DNA from: Bemisia tabaci
Lineage: Eukaryota > Arthropoda > Insecta > Hemiptera > Aleyrodidae
NCBI RefSeq assembly: GCF_918797505.1
Contig: NC_092797.1
Coordinates: 46,846,157 to 46,910,156 of the forward strand
Direction: 5' to 3'
DNA: 64,000 nucleotides
The notes beneath the pieces are model-generated. The model did no database searches. It was not told the origin of the DNA and saw only the letters and a list, made by a program, of their open reading frames with translations. Of this stretch, positions 50,566 through 61,898 are shown piece after piece. Made by a program: the position numbers and the translations under genes. Position 1 is the first letter of the stretch, and every line of letters starts with the position of its first letter.

Positions 50566-51478
50566 TGACTAATACCATCGAATACGTTGTTTATTGTGAT
50601 TGAGAAATCGTCAATGACAGTCAGTAGAACGACTATGAATGCGATCCTCAGTGTGGGGTCTCTTAAAGATATTGTCCCTATACATATACAGTAACGTCAG
50701 TAGCGCGATCTGGCGGCGCGGGCCGAAACCACCTTCACTGCTCATCAGGATTTTCCCATTTATCCGAGTCGAGTCGCGGCCACCGACTGCCGGCTGTCGG
50801 GGAGATTTAATTGAGAACAATAAATATCCCCCCTTCCGCGGCCCCCTCCCCCTCCCCGTCCCCGGACGGACGCGCCCTCGGAGCGCGGCTTATGACAATA
50901 TCTCCCCCGAAATAATCTCGCGCAAAACGGAGCCCTCGTTTCCCCTAGTCGCTACTGACTCCTCTGTCGCTGATCCCCCCCCCCCCCCGCTGTCTGTTTA
51001 TCGAGCTTTCGAAGCTCTGCCCTTTTTTGCGGGATAGTCGGTCCGCCGCACGAAGTGGTGGGTTTCAGAATGACGTCATAAGACGAAAATATCCATCGGG
51101 AATCGCGATGGTCGCTCCTGTTCACCTCCTGCATCGTTTGTTCTATATTTGTCCGAGAAGGCGATAAATCAATATCATCGAGGCTCAAGGTGGATTCTCT
51201 GAGTCCATGCCCAATATTGCCAATAGTTTTCCCTTCTGGTCGAGTACTGTAAGAACACGATCATAACTGATGTTAACGTGCTTTTCCTTGATACTGCCGT
51301 GTTTTTCCTTCATAATTATTTTCTATTTTTCTGACAGAGCCATTTGCCTTGACTTTTCCCTGAAACATATTTTCCCTCGAATTTTCCCTGGAACATATTT
51401 CCCTGAATTTTCCTGGTTCTCCAGTCCAGTGGACACCTCGAGATCCCACTAAAAATATCATCACTAAAATTCTTTAAA
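50566..51478. other. Unassigned DNA with 14-base C tract
   Basis: C run at 50975-50988. 51290-51420 has tandem TTTTCCCTGAAACATATTTT-like phrases from the worn hAT-like group. Confidence 0.4.
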
Positions 51479-51597
51479 GGGCCGTTTAAGTAGTGCGAAA
51501 CTCGCTGAGGAGGGAGGAGGTCTGAGCTCGTTTTATGAGGTCTTGCGAAAGAGGGGAGGGTGCCAAGCCTAGTTTTACGCAAGTATTTTACTTAAAA
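51479..51597. repeat. Family V relic
   Basis: GGGCCGTTTAAGTAGTGCGA at the left and TTACGCAAGTATTTTACTT at the right are weak matches to the V termini, with GGGAGGAGG-rich middle DNA. Confidence 0.45.
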
Positions 51598-51679
51598 ATA
51601 AGTTTTCATTTTTTTTCAGGTTTTTCTCCACCGTTTTCTGAATAATTGGGACTGCCAGTCTTTTATTTTTCGGAAATGA

Positions 51680-51909
51680 CACTGGAAAAAAAACACATTG
51701 GATCTAGAGTCCAGACTCTTGAAAACTTTGACAAGAAAAAATACTCTTGATTCAATCAGATTAATTAAGCTTGAATCAAAAGGAAATCCGCTCAAATTAA
51801 GAGGTTTGGTTCTTGATTTACGCAAAAATCCGATTGAATCAAGCGTATTTTTTCTTGTCGATGTTTTCAAGAGTCTGGACTCCAGATCCAATGTGTTTTT
51901 TTTCCGGTG
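51680..51909 (+). mobile_element. Foldback CACTG MITE, family A copy 8
   Basis: CACTGGAAAAAAAACACATT to TTTTTTTTCCGGTG, 230 bp, TSD GA (51678-51679, 51910-51911). It contains an extra TTAA in the left arm (GATTAATTAAGC) relative to the consensus. Confidence 0.92.
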
Positions 51910-52501
51910 GAGGATAAGAGGTTGTTTTCCGCATACCTCACGGGAGGGGATGGGGAGTAAGTCAAAAAGTAGTCCAAAATGCCCCGTAATTCGGTCCGTT
52001 TCTCCGTAATTCCCCGGTGTTCGTAGAATCCCGGCACATTCGTCTACTTTCCAAGTTATCACCAACCCCGAGAAGAAGCGAAAAATCCAGCGTCTCGCGG
52101 GGGAGATGAAGGACAATAATACGATCCCGCTTCCCGCGAAGTTCGCGACCGCGCGAAAGCTCGCCGCGGGGACGGTCACGGCGGCGCCGTGGGAGTCAAC
52201 TTCCAAACGACCGGAAAAACGAGGAGTGGGCAGACGCGGGCTCCTCGGCGGCGGTGGCGGGCCTCCGGGGGCGGGAAAAATTTCGTCGCGGGCGGGATAA
52301 GTTGAAAATACTCGAGTTTAATCAAGTGCCGCCCCGGCGTCTCGGGGCCGAGGAATTGAATAAGTTGCCGAGAGGAGTGTAACGAACTCCCGCTACCTGC
52401 CGAGTTTGCGGAACTTCGACTCTGATGTGATTTGTTTCGCTCCGGCGTCCGCCGCGTTGCGTCGTCATGGCGACCGGCGTCAACTCCGCTACCGCTACCC
52501 C
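51910..52501. other. GC-rich unassigned DNA
   Basis: 52100-52300 is GC-rich. The 196-codon minus frame 51616-52206 reads across the family A copy and is not a gene. Confidence 0.4.
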
Positions 52502-52995
52502 CGCACAGTTGGACCGCGTTAAACCGAAAAGAACCAAGCCTCATCAGCTTTTGTCAACTTTAACGGGAAAATTTTATTTTTTACAAGAGAACTTTTGTGC
52601 GGATTCCTTTGAAAATTTTGAGGAAGTTGCTTTGTATTATGAAGAAAATTCACTGAAATTTGCACAAAAATCCGCACAACCGTTATCATGTAAAAAATTA
52701 AATTGCCCGATTAAATCTGGCGATAGCTGATGTGGCTTGGTTCCTTTCTGTTTAACGCGGTCCAGTTGATCGAGCCTATAGGAGAGGTCGGACAAAATTT
52801 GAAAACTTTAAACGCCTTTAACTCCGTTTATACAAAACTTTAAGGTTCTTAAAGTGGTTCCATTGGCTTCTTCGTGAAATTTCCTTCCAAAAGCACCCCT
52901 TAAAGTTTAAAATGTGACAAAATGAGCATAAAAATTTGCAGTTTCAGTCAAAAATTTCATGTTCGACCTCTCTTATTGACTCGATCCACTGTGCG
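52502..52995. mobile_element. Family E element, interrupted near its left end
   Basis: CGCACAGTT (52502-52510), interrupted by a family F element, then resumes GATCGAGCCTATAGGAGAGG then TCGGAC. The right end is TGACTCGATCCACTGTGCG. After removing the insert and one TSD the terminus reads CGCACAGTTGATCGAGCC, matching the right TIR. The body is about 90% like 9513 by eye. Confidence 0.85.
52511..52763. mobile_element. GGA-type MITE, family F copy 3
   Basis: GGACCGCGTTAAACCGAAAA to CTGTTTAACGCGGTCC, 253 bp, TSD AGTT (52507-52510, 52764-52767). Both termini are intact. It sits inside the family E terminal repeat. A plus-strand frame (52467-52730) reads through most of it but depends on host sequence for its start. 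Confidence 0.93.
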
Positions 52996-53149
52996 CCGCG
53001 GGGTCGTTGCCGGGTTAACTTGGGGCTTCCGCCCGCGGGAACTTTCCGAGACGTGGCGATAGTCATTAGCGAGTGTCATAACTGTTCTCGGGGAGGTGAT
53101 GTCTTCCAACTCCGCCTTAACCGAGTTTGATGAGTAACGTGTTGCGCTC

Positions 53150-53480
53150 AGGGAGAGTATATTTTAAAGACCCCGTACTATGACGATCTTAGTAATGTAA
53201 TCGGGTGAGGTATAAAAGTTAAGGTTGGATGTCAACGCTCTAATGGTGGTTGATGAGTTGAGATGGTTGATGGATGTTGAGCAAAAAATTAAATAAAATT
53301 CGCTTTCTGATGACTGATGAATGTCGGGGTGATCACTCTGCTAGGTGAGTTTTTGCGAATCAGGCTAAGATTGCTAATAAACCAATTGCTGAACGCTTTA
53401 GTTATGAGTCATGATTTACGCGAGTTTCAGAGTTGACTTTCAATAGTGACTTTTAAAACATGTGATGTCTCTAAAATATA
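53150..53480. repeat. Family T repeat, uninterrupted copy
   Basis: GACCCCGTACTA, then GATGACTGATGAATGTCGGG, then GAGTTTTTGCGAATC and GAGTTGACTTTCAATAGTGA. The same blocks occur in order at 62905-63745. Full extent and class are unknown. Confidence 0.6.
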
Positions 53481-54556
53481 TTGTTTCTGCGAGAGTCGTT
53501 TCGTCGTTCGACATTTTTACAAGGACTTAATTCCTGAAAATCAGGAAAAATTACGTGCTTTGGAAGGAAATTTTCCAGTAATTGGGGGGAGGGGGGGGTC
53601 TAGATCCTCTGGTCCCTCCTAACTACGCCACCAATTTCTAATGTCCCGTTTTGGAATAATCAATAAGTTTATAACGGAATAAAATTGCGAATATTTTCAA
53701 CTATAAATCAAACTCACAAAATTTTTCACCGTCTCCGGCACTAAGTTATGTAAGTAGAATGTTGTTCTCATTAAGATTGCGGTTGCTGAAAAGAAAAGAG
53801 AGTCATTGAACAGTCGAAGAGGTCGCTGATTTTCGCTAATACCCTTGCGATTGGCAACAGATACTCGGGCCCATGACTCCATGCCCAAGGAATTCGCAGT
53901 CAACACCCCACCCCCACCCCAATCATCGGGCGGTATCTGGAGAGTTGCGATCGTTCGCGGAACTCCGACGGAGCTTTTTAAAAACCGGGAAGTTTCCGGA
54001 GCGCTCGAGGCGCGGGAGCGAAAAAGTTGAGCCGTCTGAGAAAGTTTCATTTAACTCCATTAAACTTGAAGTATTGTGTGTTTTCTCCCGACGCATCATC
54101 GGGTTGTTTATTTATCGGCGCGCGTGCATTTCGGATCGCAACTTTGGTGACAGTCGTATTGCGCCAGATGGAGCCCGCCACCCGCGCTCGCCGCAGGGAA
54201 AGTAGTTCGATAGCGTCGTCGTGAGCCACCGAGGCGATTGAAAGTTTGATGGCGCGGTTGTCGGAGGGAAAATAAGGCTCGGTTGGTATCACGGAGGATT
54301 TAAGCGCCTCCAGTGCCTTCATCGATCAACATTTTATGGAATTTCTTTCATTTGAAACTATTACTGACTGATCATGAATTGTGTGAACCACTACATAGTT
54401 CGTCAGGTCCCAGACGACGGAATATATCTCCATTCTATCGCTGCAAAGTCCACTTATACAATTCTTTTTTCACACGAAAATTAAAACGCGATGTCTGTCT
54501 TAAATTTTGCTGATTTTTGATGACGATCCATGGAAAAATCAGTGAAATTTTCATTA
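53481..54556. other. Unassigned DNA
   Basis: A GGGGGGAGGGGGGG block near 53585. Opposed frames 53697-54050 minus and 53873-54205 plus have no recognised domain. Confidence 0.35.
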
Positions 54557-54783
54557 CACTGGAAAAAAAACACACTGTATCTAGAATCCAGACTCTTGAA
54601 AACATTGACAAGAAAAAATACTCTTGATTCAATCGGATTTTTGCTTGAATCAAAACGAAATCCGCTTAAATTAAGAGACTTGGTCCTTGATTTAAGCTAG
54701 ATTCTCATTGAATCAAGAGTACTTTTTCTTGTCGTTGTTTTTAAGAGTCTGGACTCCAGATCCAATGTGTTTTTTTTCCAGTG
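54557..54783 (+). mobile_element. Foldback CACTG MITE, family A copy 9
   Basis: CACTGGAAAAAAAACACACT to TTTTTTTTCCAGTG, 227 bp, TSD TA (54555-54556, 54784-54785). Confidence 0.93.
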
Positions 54784-55378
54784 TATGAAAAGTGTTCCGT
54801 GGTTTCCAGGTGAAATTAAAACTTTTGGAATTGAATTTGGCAGTATAGAAATTTAGTCACGTTTCTCCGTAGCACCTCGACGGATGACCCAGAAAAATTG
54901 GCCCATTGATCCGAAAACACCCTAAAAAAATTAAAAAGAAACTCTAGAATGACTCTCTGCCTTTTTGAAGACAACGTTTGCGCATTTGATCGCTCTCCGG
55001 AACGAAAATGTTCCGAACGCTTCAGAAGTGTTATTTTCGTTGAATTTTCCCAGCTCTGTTGCTCTGTTATATCGGAGCTCGAGGAAATATTGCAGATTTT
55101 AAAATTGATGAGCGGCTCATAATACTTGACGTATGAGATAGGTCGGAGCGCTGAAGCGAGTCTTAATTCATTACACGCATTACGGCTGACAAACTATGTC
55201 AGACAGAGAATTTCCGAGCTGGCGTGGAATCGCTCTGCCCGGTGCTCATTAAATTTCAAGGTCAAGAGCTGAATTTTACCACAGTTTCTCGCATCATGTG
55301 ACACAAGTTCACTGGCCGCCGCACCGCCTTTGCCACGTATCCCTGAAAATATTCCATTTTTGCGTTAAAATAATAGTT
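54784..55378. other. Unassigned DNA
   Basis: No feature recognised. Confidence 0.35.
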
Positions 55379-55634
55379 AATTGAGGCGTTGGGTGCAGAA
55401 AGCGTATTTCTTGGTTGCGGTGTCTCAAAATCTTGATTGCCAATTTATATTTTAGAGAGGAAGCTGTTTTGTGAATTTTCTGAAATTTTTCGTTTTTAGC
55501 ACAGTGAAACTATGAAGAAAATTCAGTAAATGTTTAAGCGAATTCCATACTTTAATTATAATGGATGAAACGTTAGCGGAGATTCTAAGACATCGCAACG
55601 AAGAAATGTCTTTTCTGCACCTAGCGCTTCCATT
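55379..55634. mobile_element. Family L MITE, copy 1
   Basis: AATTGAGGCGTTGGGTGCAG then TTCTTGGTTGCGGTGTCTCA at the left is mirrored by TAAGACATCGCAACGAAGAA then CTGCACCTAGCGCTTCCATT at the right. Inner blocks TAGAGAGGAAGCTG and TTTCTGAAATTTTTCG also occur (inverted) in copy 2. Confidence 0.78.
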
Positions 55635-56475
55635 TGATGACGTTGTCAAAATATCTTTTTAATTCGTGAATTTTAATTGAGGTTTAAACCCATGGCATTT
55701 TAACGACTCGGATTTTTATCCCATTCCAAACGAGATCAAACGCGTATTATTTTGGCTTTTGAAGTGCTAATCAACGTTTAGTACTTTAGTGGCGCGAAGA
55801 ATGTGACGATTATGACCGTGATCAAGTTTTTGCTTGCTCTTTTAATAACTATCATTTTAGCGATATGGGCAATAACAATTTACACTCGTTGGTGTTCCTT
55901 CACCTCCATAATCTGGACCTTTTACTTTCCAATTAACGTTCGCTCCAAAACTTAAGAAAAGCTACGGAAGGAGTGTCATTACACCTAGTTTAAACCGTCC
56001 GTGGTTTGGAAAATCTTTACACTCCCAGCGAGAAAGTATACGGTCTTCTTGTTTTGTTATATGATGTATGAGAACCAACCAAGCACAATCTAATCGGCCT
56101 CATCTTGACACGGGTGGACTAGCTCCTAACTTTCCGGGGGCGGTTCTCATGAAAAAGAGCATCTGAGGTTGCTCCTGTTCAATGGGAGGAAAGCTACAGA
56201 AGTTGAGACCTCGAAAGGCTCTGAGAGGTTTTTTAAAAATTGCCAAATAGGGCTCCCAAATTTTGCTAAAATGGGCCTCCGTGGGACCGGGCAGTCCGTT
56301 TCTGTTCACAGAATCGATTATTCATAGTTTTTTTTAAAGGGGAATAAAGTGTCAGTTTTCTGCCAGCTTTCAAACTCAACACGCTCTCCCCCCCTTCCCC
56401 CTCAATTCCCCTCAGATCAACGTTTTCCAGACGAAGAAACGTACCTCTGTTTCAGGGTTGCAAAATCTACTGACA
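55635..56475. other. Unassigned DNA
   Basis: No feature recognised; AT-rich. Confidence 0.35.
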
Positions 56476-56703
56476 CACTGAAAAAAAACACCTTAGATCT
56501 AGAGTCCAGACTCTTAAAAACATCGACAAGAAAAAATACTCTTGATTCAATCAGATTTAAGCTTAAATCAAGAACCAAGCCTCTTAATTTGAGCGGGTTT
56601 CCTTTTGATTTAAGCTTAAATCTGCTTGAATCAAGAGTCCTTTTTCTTGTCAATGTTTTCAAGAGTCTGGACTCTAGATCCAATGTGGTTTTTTTTTCCA
56701 GTG
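56476..56703 (-). mobile_element. Foldback CACTG MITE, family A copy 10
   Basis: CACTGAAAAAAAACACCTTA to TTTTTTTTTCCAGTG, 228 bp, TSD CA (56474-56475, 56704-56705). Centre in minus orientation. Confidence 0.93.
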
Positions 56704-57132
56704 CACTTAAATGACCGTGCAATTTTTGTCCGAAACGCTAATTTTTAACCCAAAAAGTCTGTGAAATTTTAAATAAAGAATGTGCAAAAGTTTTGGGTAA
56801 AAATATACGTTTAGCAAGAAAATCCGGCAACGTGGAAATGTAGTTACGTGTTTTCCTGCGGGAAAGGACGGAATATGATATTTGCTCCGACATGGAGTAC
56901 AGAAACGAAATCCGACTCAATGCAGAAATTGAGTCTTCGTAAAAATAGGAACGTTCTCTCCAGTTCCGTTTCCCCGTTGGCAGGCGCTCTTAAAATACCT
57001 CGACAGACCTGTCACGCAAATTTATAGTTGAAACGACCACGAATCGAGGCCTCATTTGCATCGGTATGACAACTCCGCCGCTCCCGACGACATAGACGAC
57101 TACTTCATACGCGCGGCTCGCCAGATTCGCAC
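56704..57132. other. Unassigned DNA
   Basis: No feature recognised. Confidence 0.35.
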
Positions 57133-57980
57133 GACTCACACTGGACCGAGTCAATGGGAAAAGTCGGACGAAATCTGGAAACTTTTGAAGTTCATATTTG
57201 CGAAAATCTCAAACATGAAAGTTCAAGAGTGGTTCCGCTGCAGGTTATTTGGTGATATTTCATTTCACAGGGTGTCTAGCATCCGGAAAAACCGGTAAAA
57301 CCGGAAAATATCAGTAATTTTGGCCGATCAGGAAAAAATCAGGAACATATCGGGAAAATCGGAAAAATCGGACGTTTTATCAGGAATTTTTCTCACGCGT
57401 GCGAATCTCCTCAGCGGAGAAGTCTTACTCTTTTTTGCCCACGGTGCCAGGCAGGAGTCGTCGCGCCGTCTTTTCTAAACATAAGAACTTTATCAAAAAA
57501 TTTAGTTTCCACATGCATTAATGTAATAAATATCGTTTTTACGAGAAAAATCAGGAAAATATCAGGAATTTTCAAAATGAAAAAATCAGGAATTTTTTAT
57601 AAAATATCAGGATTTTTCAAAATTAAAAAATACCAGACACCCTGTCTAGCATCAGGATTTTTCCGATTCTATCAGGGAAAAATCGTTCGTGCAGGATTTG
57701 AGAAAAGTCGGCTTTTCGATCGGCTTTTCCATGCTTTCGCATACGCTAATGTAGAAATTTTCATTTATCTCCGTAATAAATCAGGATTTGATCTGGATTT
57801 GAAACAATTACATAATCACGATTTAGTATTGGAAAATCAGGAAGAATCAGGATTTCCCAAAACGAAAGAAAACTAGACCCCTGTTGAAATTGAATTCGTG
57901 ACGACTGAAATATCAAAATTTGAAATTTTAGCCGAAAACTTCATGTCCAACCTCTTCTATCCGCCCGTCCTACTGTGCGA
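57133..57980. mobile_element. Family E element, second hAT-interrupted copy
   Basis: The left end is CACACTGGACCGAGTCAATG then AGTCGGACGAAATCTGG. The right end is AACTTCATGTCCAACCTC then CCGTCCTACTGTGCG. The middle (57268-57883) is a CAGGGTGTCTAG element. Divergence is greater than between 9513 and 52502. Confidence 0.7.
57268..57883. mobile_element. hAT-like CAGGGTGTCTAG composite
   Basis: Begins CAGGGTGTCTAGCATCCGGA. A mirrored end TACCAGACACCCTG falls at 57631-57644, and a further TCTAGCATCAGGATTTTTCC stretch ends at ACTAGACCCCTG (57883). It looks like two related elements fused or nested. The interior is full of AATCAGGAA/ATATCAGG repeats. No 8-bp TSD was found for either end choice. Confidence 0.6.
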
Positions 57981-58190
57981 CTCAGCGAGCAAGAACACTC
58001 GGAGCCTCCTCGTTGGAACAAATGAACGCTAATTTACATGTTACGGACAAAATAAAGTGCTTACATTATGACAAGTCGCCATGAGTTTCCAAATAGGTTT
58101 TCAAACCTGTTTTTTTTTCCGTCGCGTCTCTCGGAAGCGCAGTCGCATTCGGTTCGAGATTGATGCGTAAACGAGTTAATGTCCCCAGTT

Positions 58191-58444
58191 CTGCCGTGCT
58201 GAGGAAAAACGTCGTATGAGCAATCAGACGTTGTCAAATTTCCTCCGATAAAACACGAATTTACTAAGAAAATTCTGAACAATTTTCTTCAATTTTTCAG
58301 ACGATTTTGTCTCCAGCTCAATCTAACATATCCGAAAATTTCAAGGAAAAATACGCGTAAATTTATTCAAAATTATGTGTTTTATCTGCGTATAAATTTG
58401 GCAAATTTCAAGTGTTCATACGGCGTTCTTCTGCAACACGGCAG
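58191..58444. mobile_element. Family I MITE, copy 5
   Basis: CTGCCGTGCTGAGGAAAAAC then GTCGTATGAGC on the left; GTTCATACGGCGTTCTTCTG then CAACACGGCAG on the right. 254 bp with flanking AGTT on both sides (58187-58190, 58445-58448), a probable 4-bp TSD. Best-preserved left end in the family. Confidence 0.85.
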
Positions 58445-60696
58445 AGTTCGGGTTGCTGAGAGGTAAAACTGCATCGCCGAGTTGAATGGTTCTTCAACCG
58501 TCACAAAGTAATTGGAATCTGAGAGCTCGGAATAAAAATTGATGGAAGCTCATCGAAAGCTGCAGTATGAATTAAACGCATCGTGTACTGGTATACCGAT
58601 CAGTTATTCATTATCCAAGTTACGAGAGATTACTACTTGTCGTACAGGAAAAACGACTTCTGGAAGTGGAACAAGCAGGTAAAAAGTGGTTAAGTTCTCT
58701 GGTTTTAATGTGTTCTACAGTATTTGCGGACGGTTATGAAGCTTTCAGAAAAGTGCTAATGCTTTCATTTAAAGTTATGTTCAGCTACATAATCGCACAA
58801 GAAGAATGATCGTTGGCACTAGACTGGACGATCATCTTATCGCCGAGGGAATCTAGTAGCCAGCACCAGACGTCCAATAGATGTATTAAGTTTCTGGTCA
58901 CGGATATTGGCTACTAGATTCTTGGAAGCGTATTGATGGGTAGAGGGGCATTCCACGGCTAATCAGACCATTGATTTGTTTTAACCCTTTCAGAGCTGGA
59001 TGTTTGACACACTCTTGCCGCTCACTGACCTCAGTCAAAAAACGTAAATTTACATTTTTATCCATGCCTAGTTCAACTTTAGTTGAGCTTTAAAGTTCGG
59101 GCAAATTGACGGACGTTATGGTGAACCTGAAGAATTGTATATTGATCCAAGCTGAACCGTTCTAGTGCCAATGGACAGCCCCTGAAACGCTTTTTTTACT
59201 TGTACTTAACACAGAAACCAATAAATGCGTTTCTTCGCTTGCATAGTGCGAATATAGACTCAGGTTTTCTTTCTTTTTTAAAGAAAACTAACACGAAATT
59301 TCTCGTGAAATCTTTACTCCCTCTCTTTATCTTAGGATATTTACAGCTAACGTTAAGGAGATACTTTGGTTAGTTTTCTATTAAAAGAATGGAACATAGT
59401 CAGTTAAGAGATTTCTGAACAATCGAGTTACGCGTTTTCACTCTTCAGCTAACGATAAGTAACTAAACAATCCGGTAACTCCCACGACCATTCATTCTCA
59501 TCCGAGTGAGAATAAACTTTAAAGGAAGGTCATAGAGCTGATCTTGATTATTGCTCGCCTCGTCCAGAGTTCCGAGCCGAAAATTAAGTGAGATCCTGAA
59601 ACATTGCACTTTTTAAAGAAGATAAGACCCTTCGACTGAACGTCGAGCGCTGTCCGGATAACTTCTCCGACACTCGAAACGAGAGCCAGCACATAAATAC
59701 CGCGCCAAGTTAAACCGACTCTCAATATAGCTCGAAAGTTACACGAAAAACGACTCGGAACCTTTCTAAAAATCAAACGGCGAAGGCTCTCGCAGCCGAG
59801 CGATCACACTCCCGAGTCGAAAAAGTTCCCAACTCCTTTTTTTACGACGATGAGCGGCGAAGAAGGGACGAAGAGACATAAAAGAATGTACCTACTTTTT
59901 CGAATGAGCTCTTTCGTTCGTATAACTCAACGCTCTCCAGGGTTCAAGTTCGAGAAGAGTTGCGCCCTCTGGCGGCGGAGGGACAAATTATCGCGAGCCG
60001 GAGCAGGGACGGAGGGAAATCGAATGAAAACTTATCTAATGAAATGAATTTATACGAGCCGCGCCAACGCCATCGGTTGGTTATTATTTTATTGGATGCT
60101 TTAAACTCGCTTATAACTCGCCAAGTGCCAACAAAGTGATAAACTTTCACCGCTCCGTTTCCGCGCTGAAATGCTGAAGGCTGAAGGCACGAGGCGGCTA
60201 AATGAACGCTTGTTCCGGGGATGCCCCCCCCCCCCCCGAAGCTCGTAAAAAGGGGAAAAACTCGTTTGTCGGTACCGGAGTCAATGATCCTGATCTTCTC
60301 TTTCCAGGGGGTGTGGTGACGGTCGTTTCGAGTTTATGAAAATCGCCTACTTGATCTTGGAATGTTTCTATTTTTTATATTTTATCTTGTCGATGGTTTT
60401 TGTAACACTCTTGGCAGCATCGTGTTACGGAAAGAGCAGTAGCGCCCAAAATTGTCAAAATCGAGTTTCTTTCAAAATGTGACCACTCCACTTCGAACGA
60501 GTTCATCGATTCAGTCAAAACATTACAATTAGTAAAAAAAAAGTGTATCCGTGGTTTTTAAACTTAAAATTAGTTTTACGCAACCGCGCAAGCATAGCTT
60601 GTACTCCTGTCTTGCCTAAAGTGAAATGAAAGTCCGTTTTTTTTTTTCATAGTCAAAGGTAAAATTCATCGATTTTGTTGTTTGAATCATCGAAGT
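58445..60696. other. Unassigned DNA
   Basis: A hairpin pairs GAATCTAGTAGCCAGCACCA (near 58849) with ATATTGGCTACTAGATTC (near 58905). A 14-base C run lies at 60224-60237. No gene recognised. Confidence 0.4.
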
Positions 60697-60932
60697 GTCT
60701 TTCGGTTCATTATTGTGAAATCTAGGAAGAACAGAATATTCGTTTAGTAAAATTTTCGTGAAATTACCGTAAGTCCATCTTTTGGTTGATAATTGACTTT
60801 GAAGAGAGCGGAGGATTCGTTAAATAAAATGTTCGTGAAAGGACCGTAAGTCCATCTTTCGGTTGATTTTTACGAAATTAAGAAGAACAGAGGATTCGTT
60901 GAATGATATTTTTGTAAAATAACCGTAAGTCC
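60697..60932 (+). repeat. Minisatellite, ~79 bp unit, three units
   Basis: Units at 60697-60776, 60777-60853 and 60854-60932 each start TCTTT(C/T)GGTT and end ACCGTAAGTCC, with GGA(G/T)TTCGTT(A/G)AAT-like middles (GAATATTCGTTTAG, GGATTCGTTAAAT, GGATTCGTTGAAT). Confidence 0.82.
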
Positions 60933-61638
60933 ATTTCTTGAAATTTAAGCTTGACACTTACTACTCGTACACGGTGGACGTGGAAGGCCGGAGCGTCGCG
61001 TCGCAGCGTTGACTGGGCGTCGCGATGCCGCCGGTCGTTCAACCGGACGCGGTGCGCGAGCATCCCGACGCTCCTCGATCGCCCGCGGCGCTGCGGTGCT
61101 GGGAGGGGGGGAGTGGGAGGGAGGGTGGGGGAGGCTGCTGCAGATGAATCAATTTACGGAAGGTGTTTTATTTACGAGCTGTCTATTTAGTGCTGCTTGC
61201 TAGCGGCTAAATTAAACACTACTCCCCGCGTGTTTGACAACCTCTCGACTTGGCTCGCCTGGGGGACGGATTTTCGCCCTGTTGCCGGGTCGTCCTTTTG
61301 GGGGGTAGATTTTGAGGGGGAGGACTTTAGAGCTCCTCTCTCGGAATCGCTTTCGAGCCTTTCCCTTAAGTGCAATCGTTGAGACAGTTTTAGTCAGTCT
61401 GGAAGAATTGAGGACATCTTCGGTAAGAGGGTGTGCAAGTCTTGCTATGCTGCTGAATTTTTGCAACTTAACCCTTTCATGTGTTACTTACCTATCCGAA
61501 AGCTCTGTTATGCATTTTTTCCCAATATAAAGCCCATTTTTTTGTAGAATTATTGTTACTGAAACTGTATTTATTTTTTTGCCTATGATTCGTGAAACAA
61601 ATGCATGTTTGTCACAATGTCGGCCCTCAGACTTACTA
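60933..61638. other. Unassigned DNA
   Basis: 61000-61140 is GC-rich with GGGAGGGGGGGAG. Opposed frames look like composition artefacts. Confidence 0.4.
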
Positions 61639-61762
61639 TCGTCGCCTTTCTGACGTAAGGGCGTGTCTCTGTTTCTACATGGGTCCCGGAATGCGTGGAG
61701 GTATATGGAGATCAGGGCTCGTGTGAAAATTGAGGTACGCCTTTACGTCAGAGGAGCGATGA
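61639..61762. mobile_element. Family M MITE, copy 2
   Basis: GTCGCCTTTCTGACGTAAGG then GCGTGTCTC on the left; AAAATTGAGGTACGCCTTTA then CGTCAGAGGAGCGATGAC on the right. About 124 bp. Confidence 0.75.
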
Positions 61763-61898
61763 CAAGCCCTCCATTTATTCAGACTTTCAGAGTGTGAAAT
61801 TTTGTCGCTCTGATTTCTTATATTTTATTTCTAATTCTTGCCATGCAAGTAATCGCGACTCACATTAAGAAAGAAGAAACTAATTAAAGTTTTAAGGC

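Noticed and set aside
51616..52206. 196-codon minus-strand open frame
   Set aside because: Its middle is the peptide reading of a family A foldback element, and its ends are unrelated unique DNA.
52467..52730. Open frame through family F copy 3, with a similar peptide in copy 2 (34745-34942)
   Set aside because: The similarity is explained by DNA homology of the MITE. The start codon lies outside the element, and the half-copy at 26790 and copy 1 do not keep the frame.
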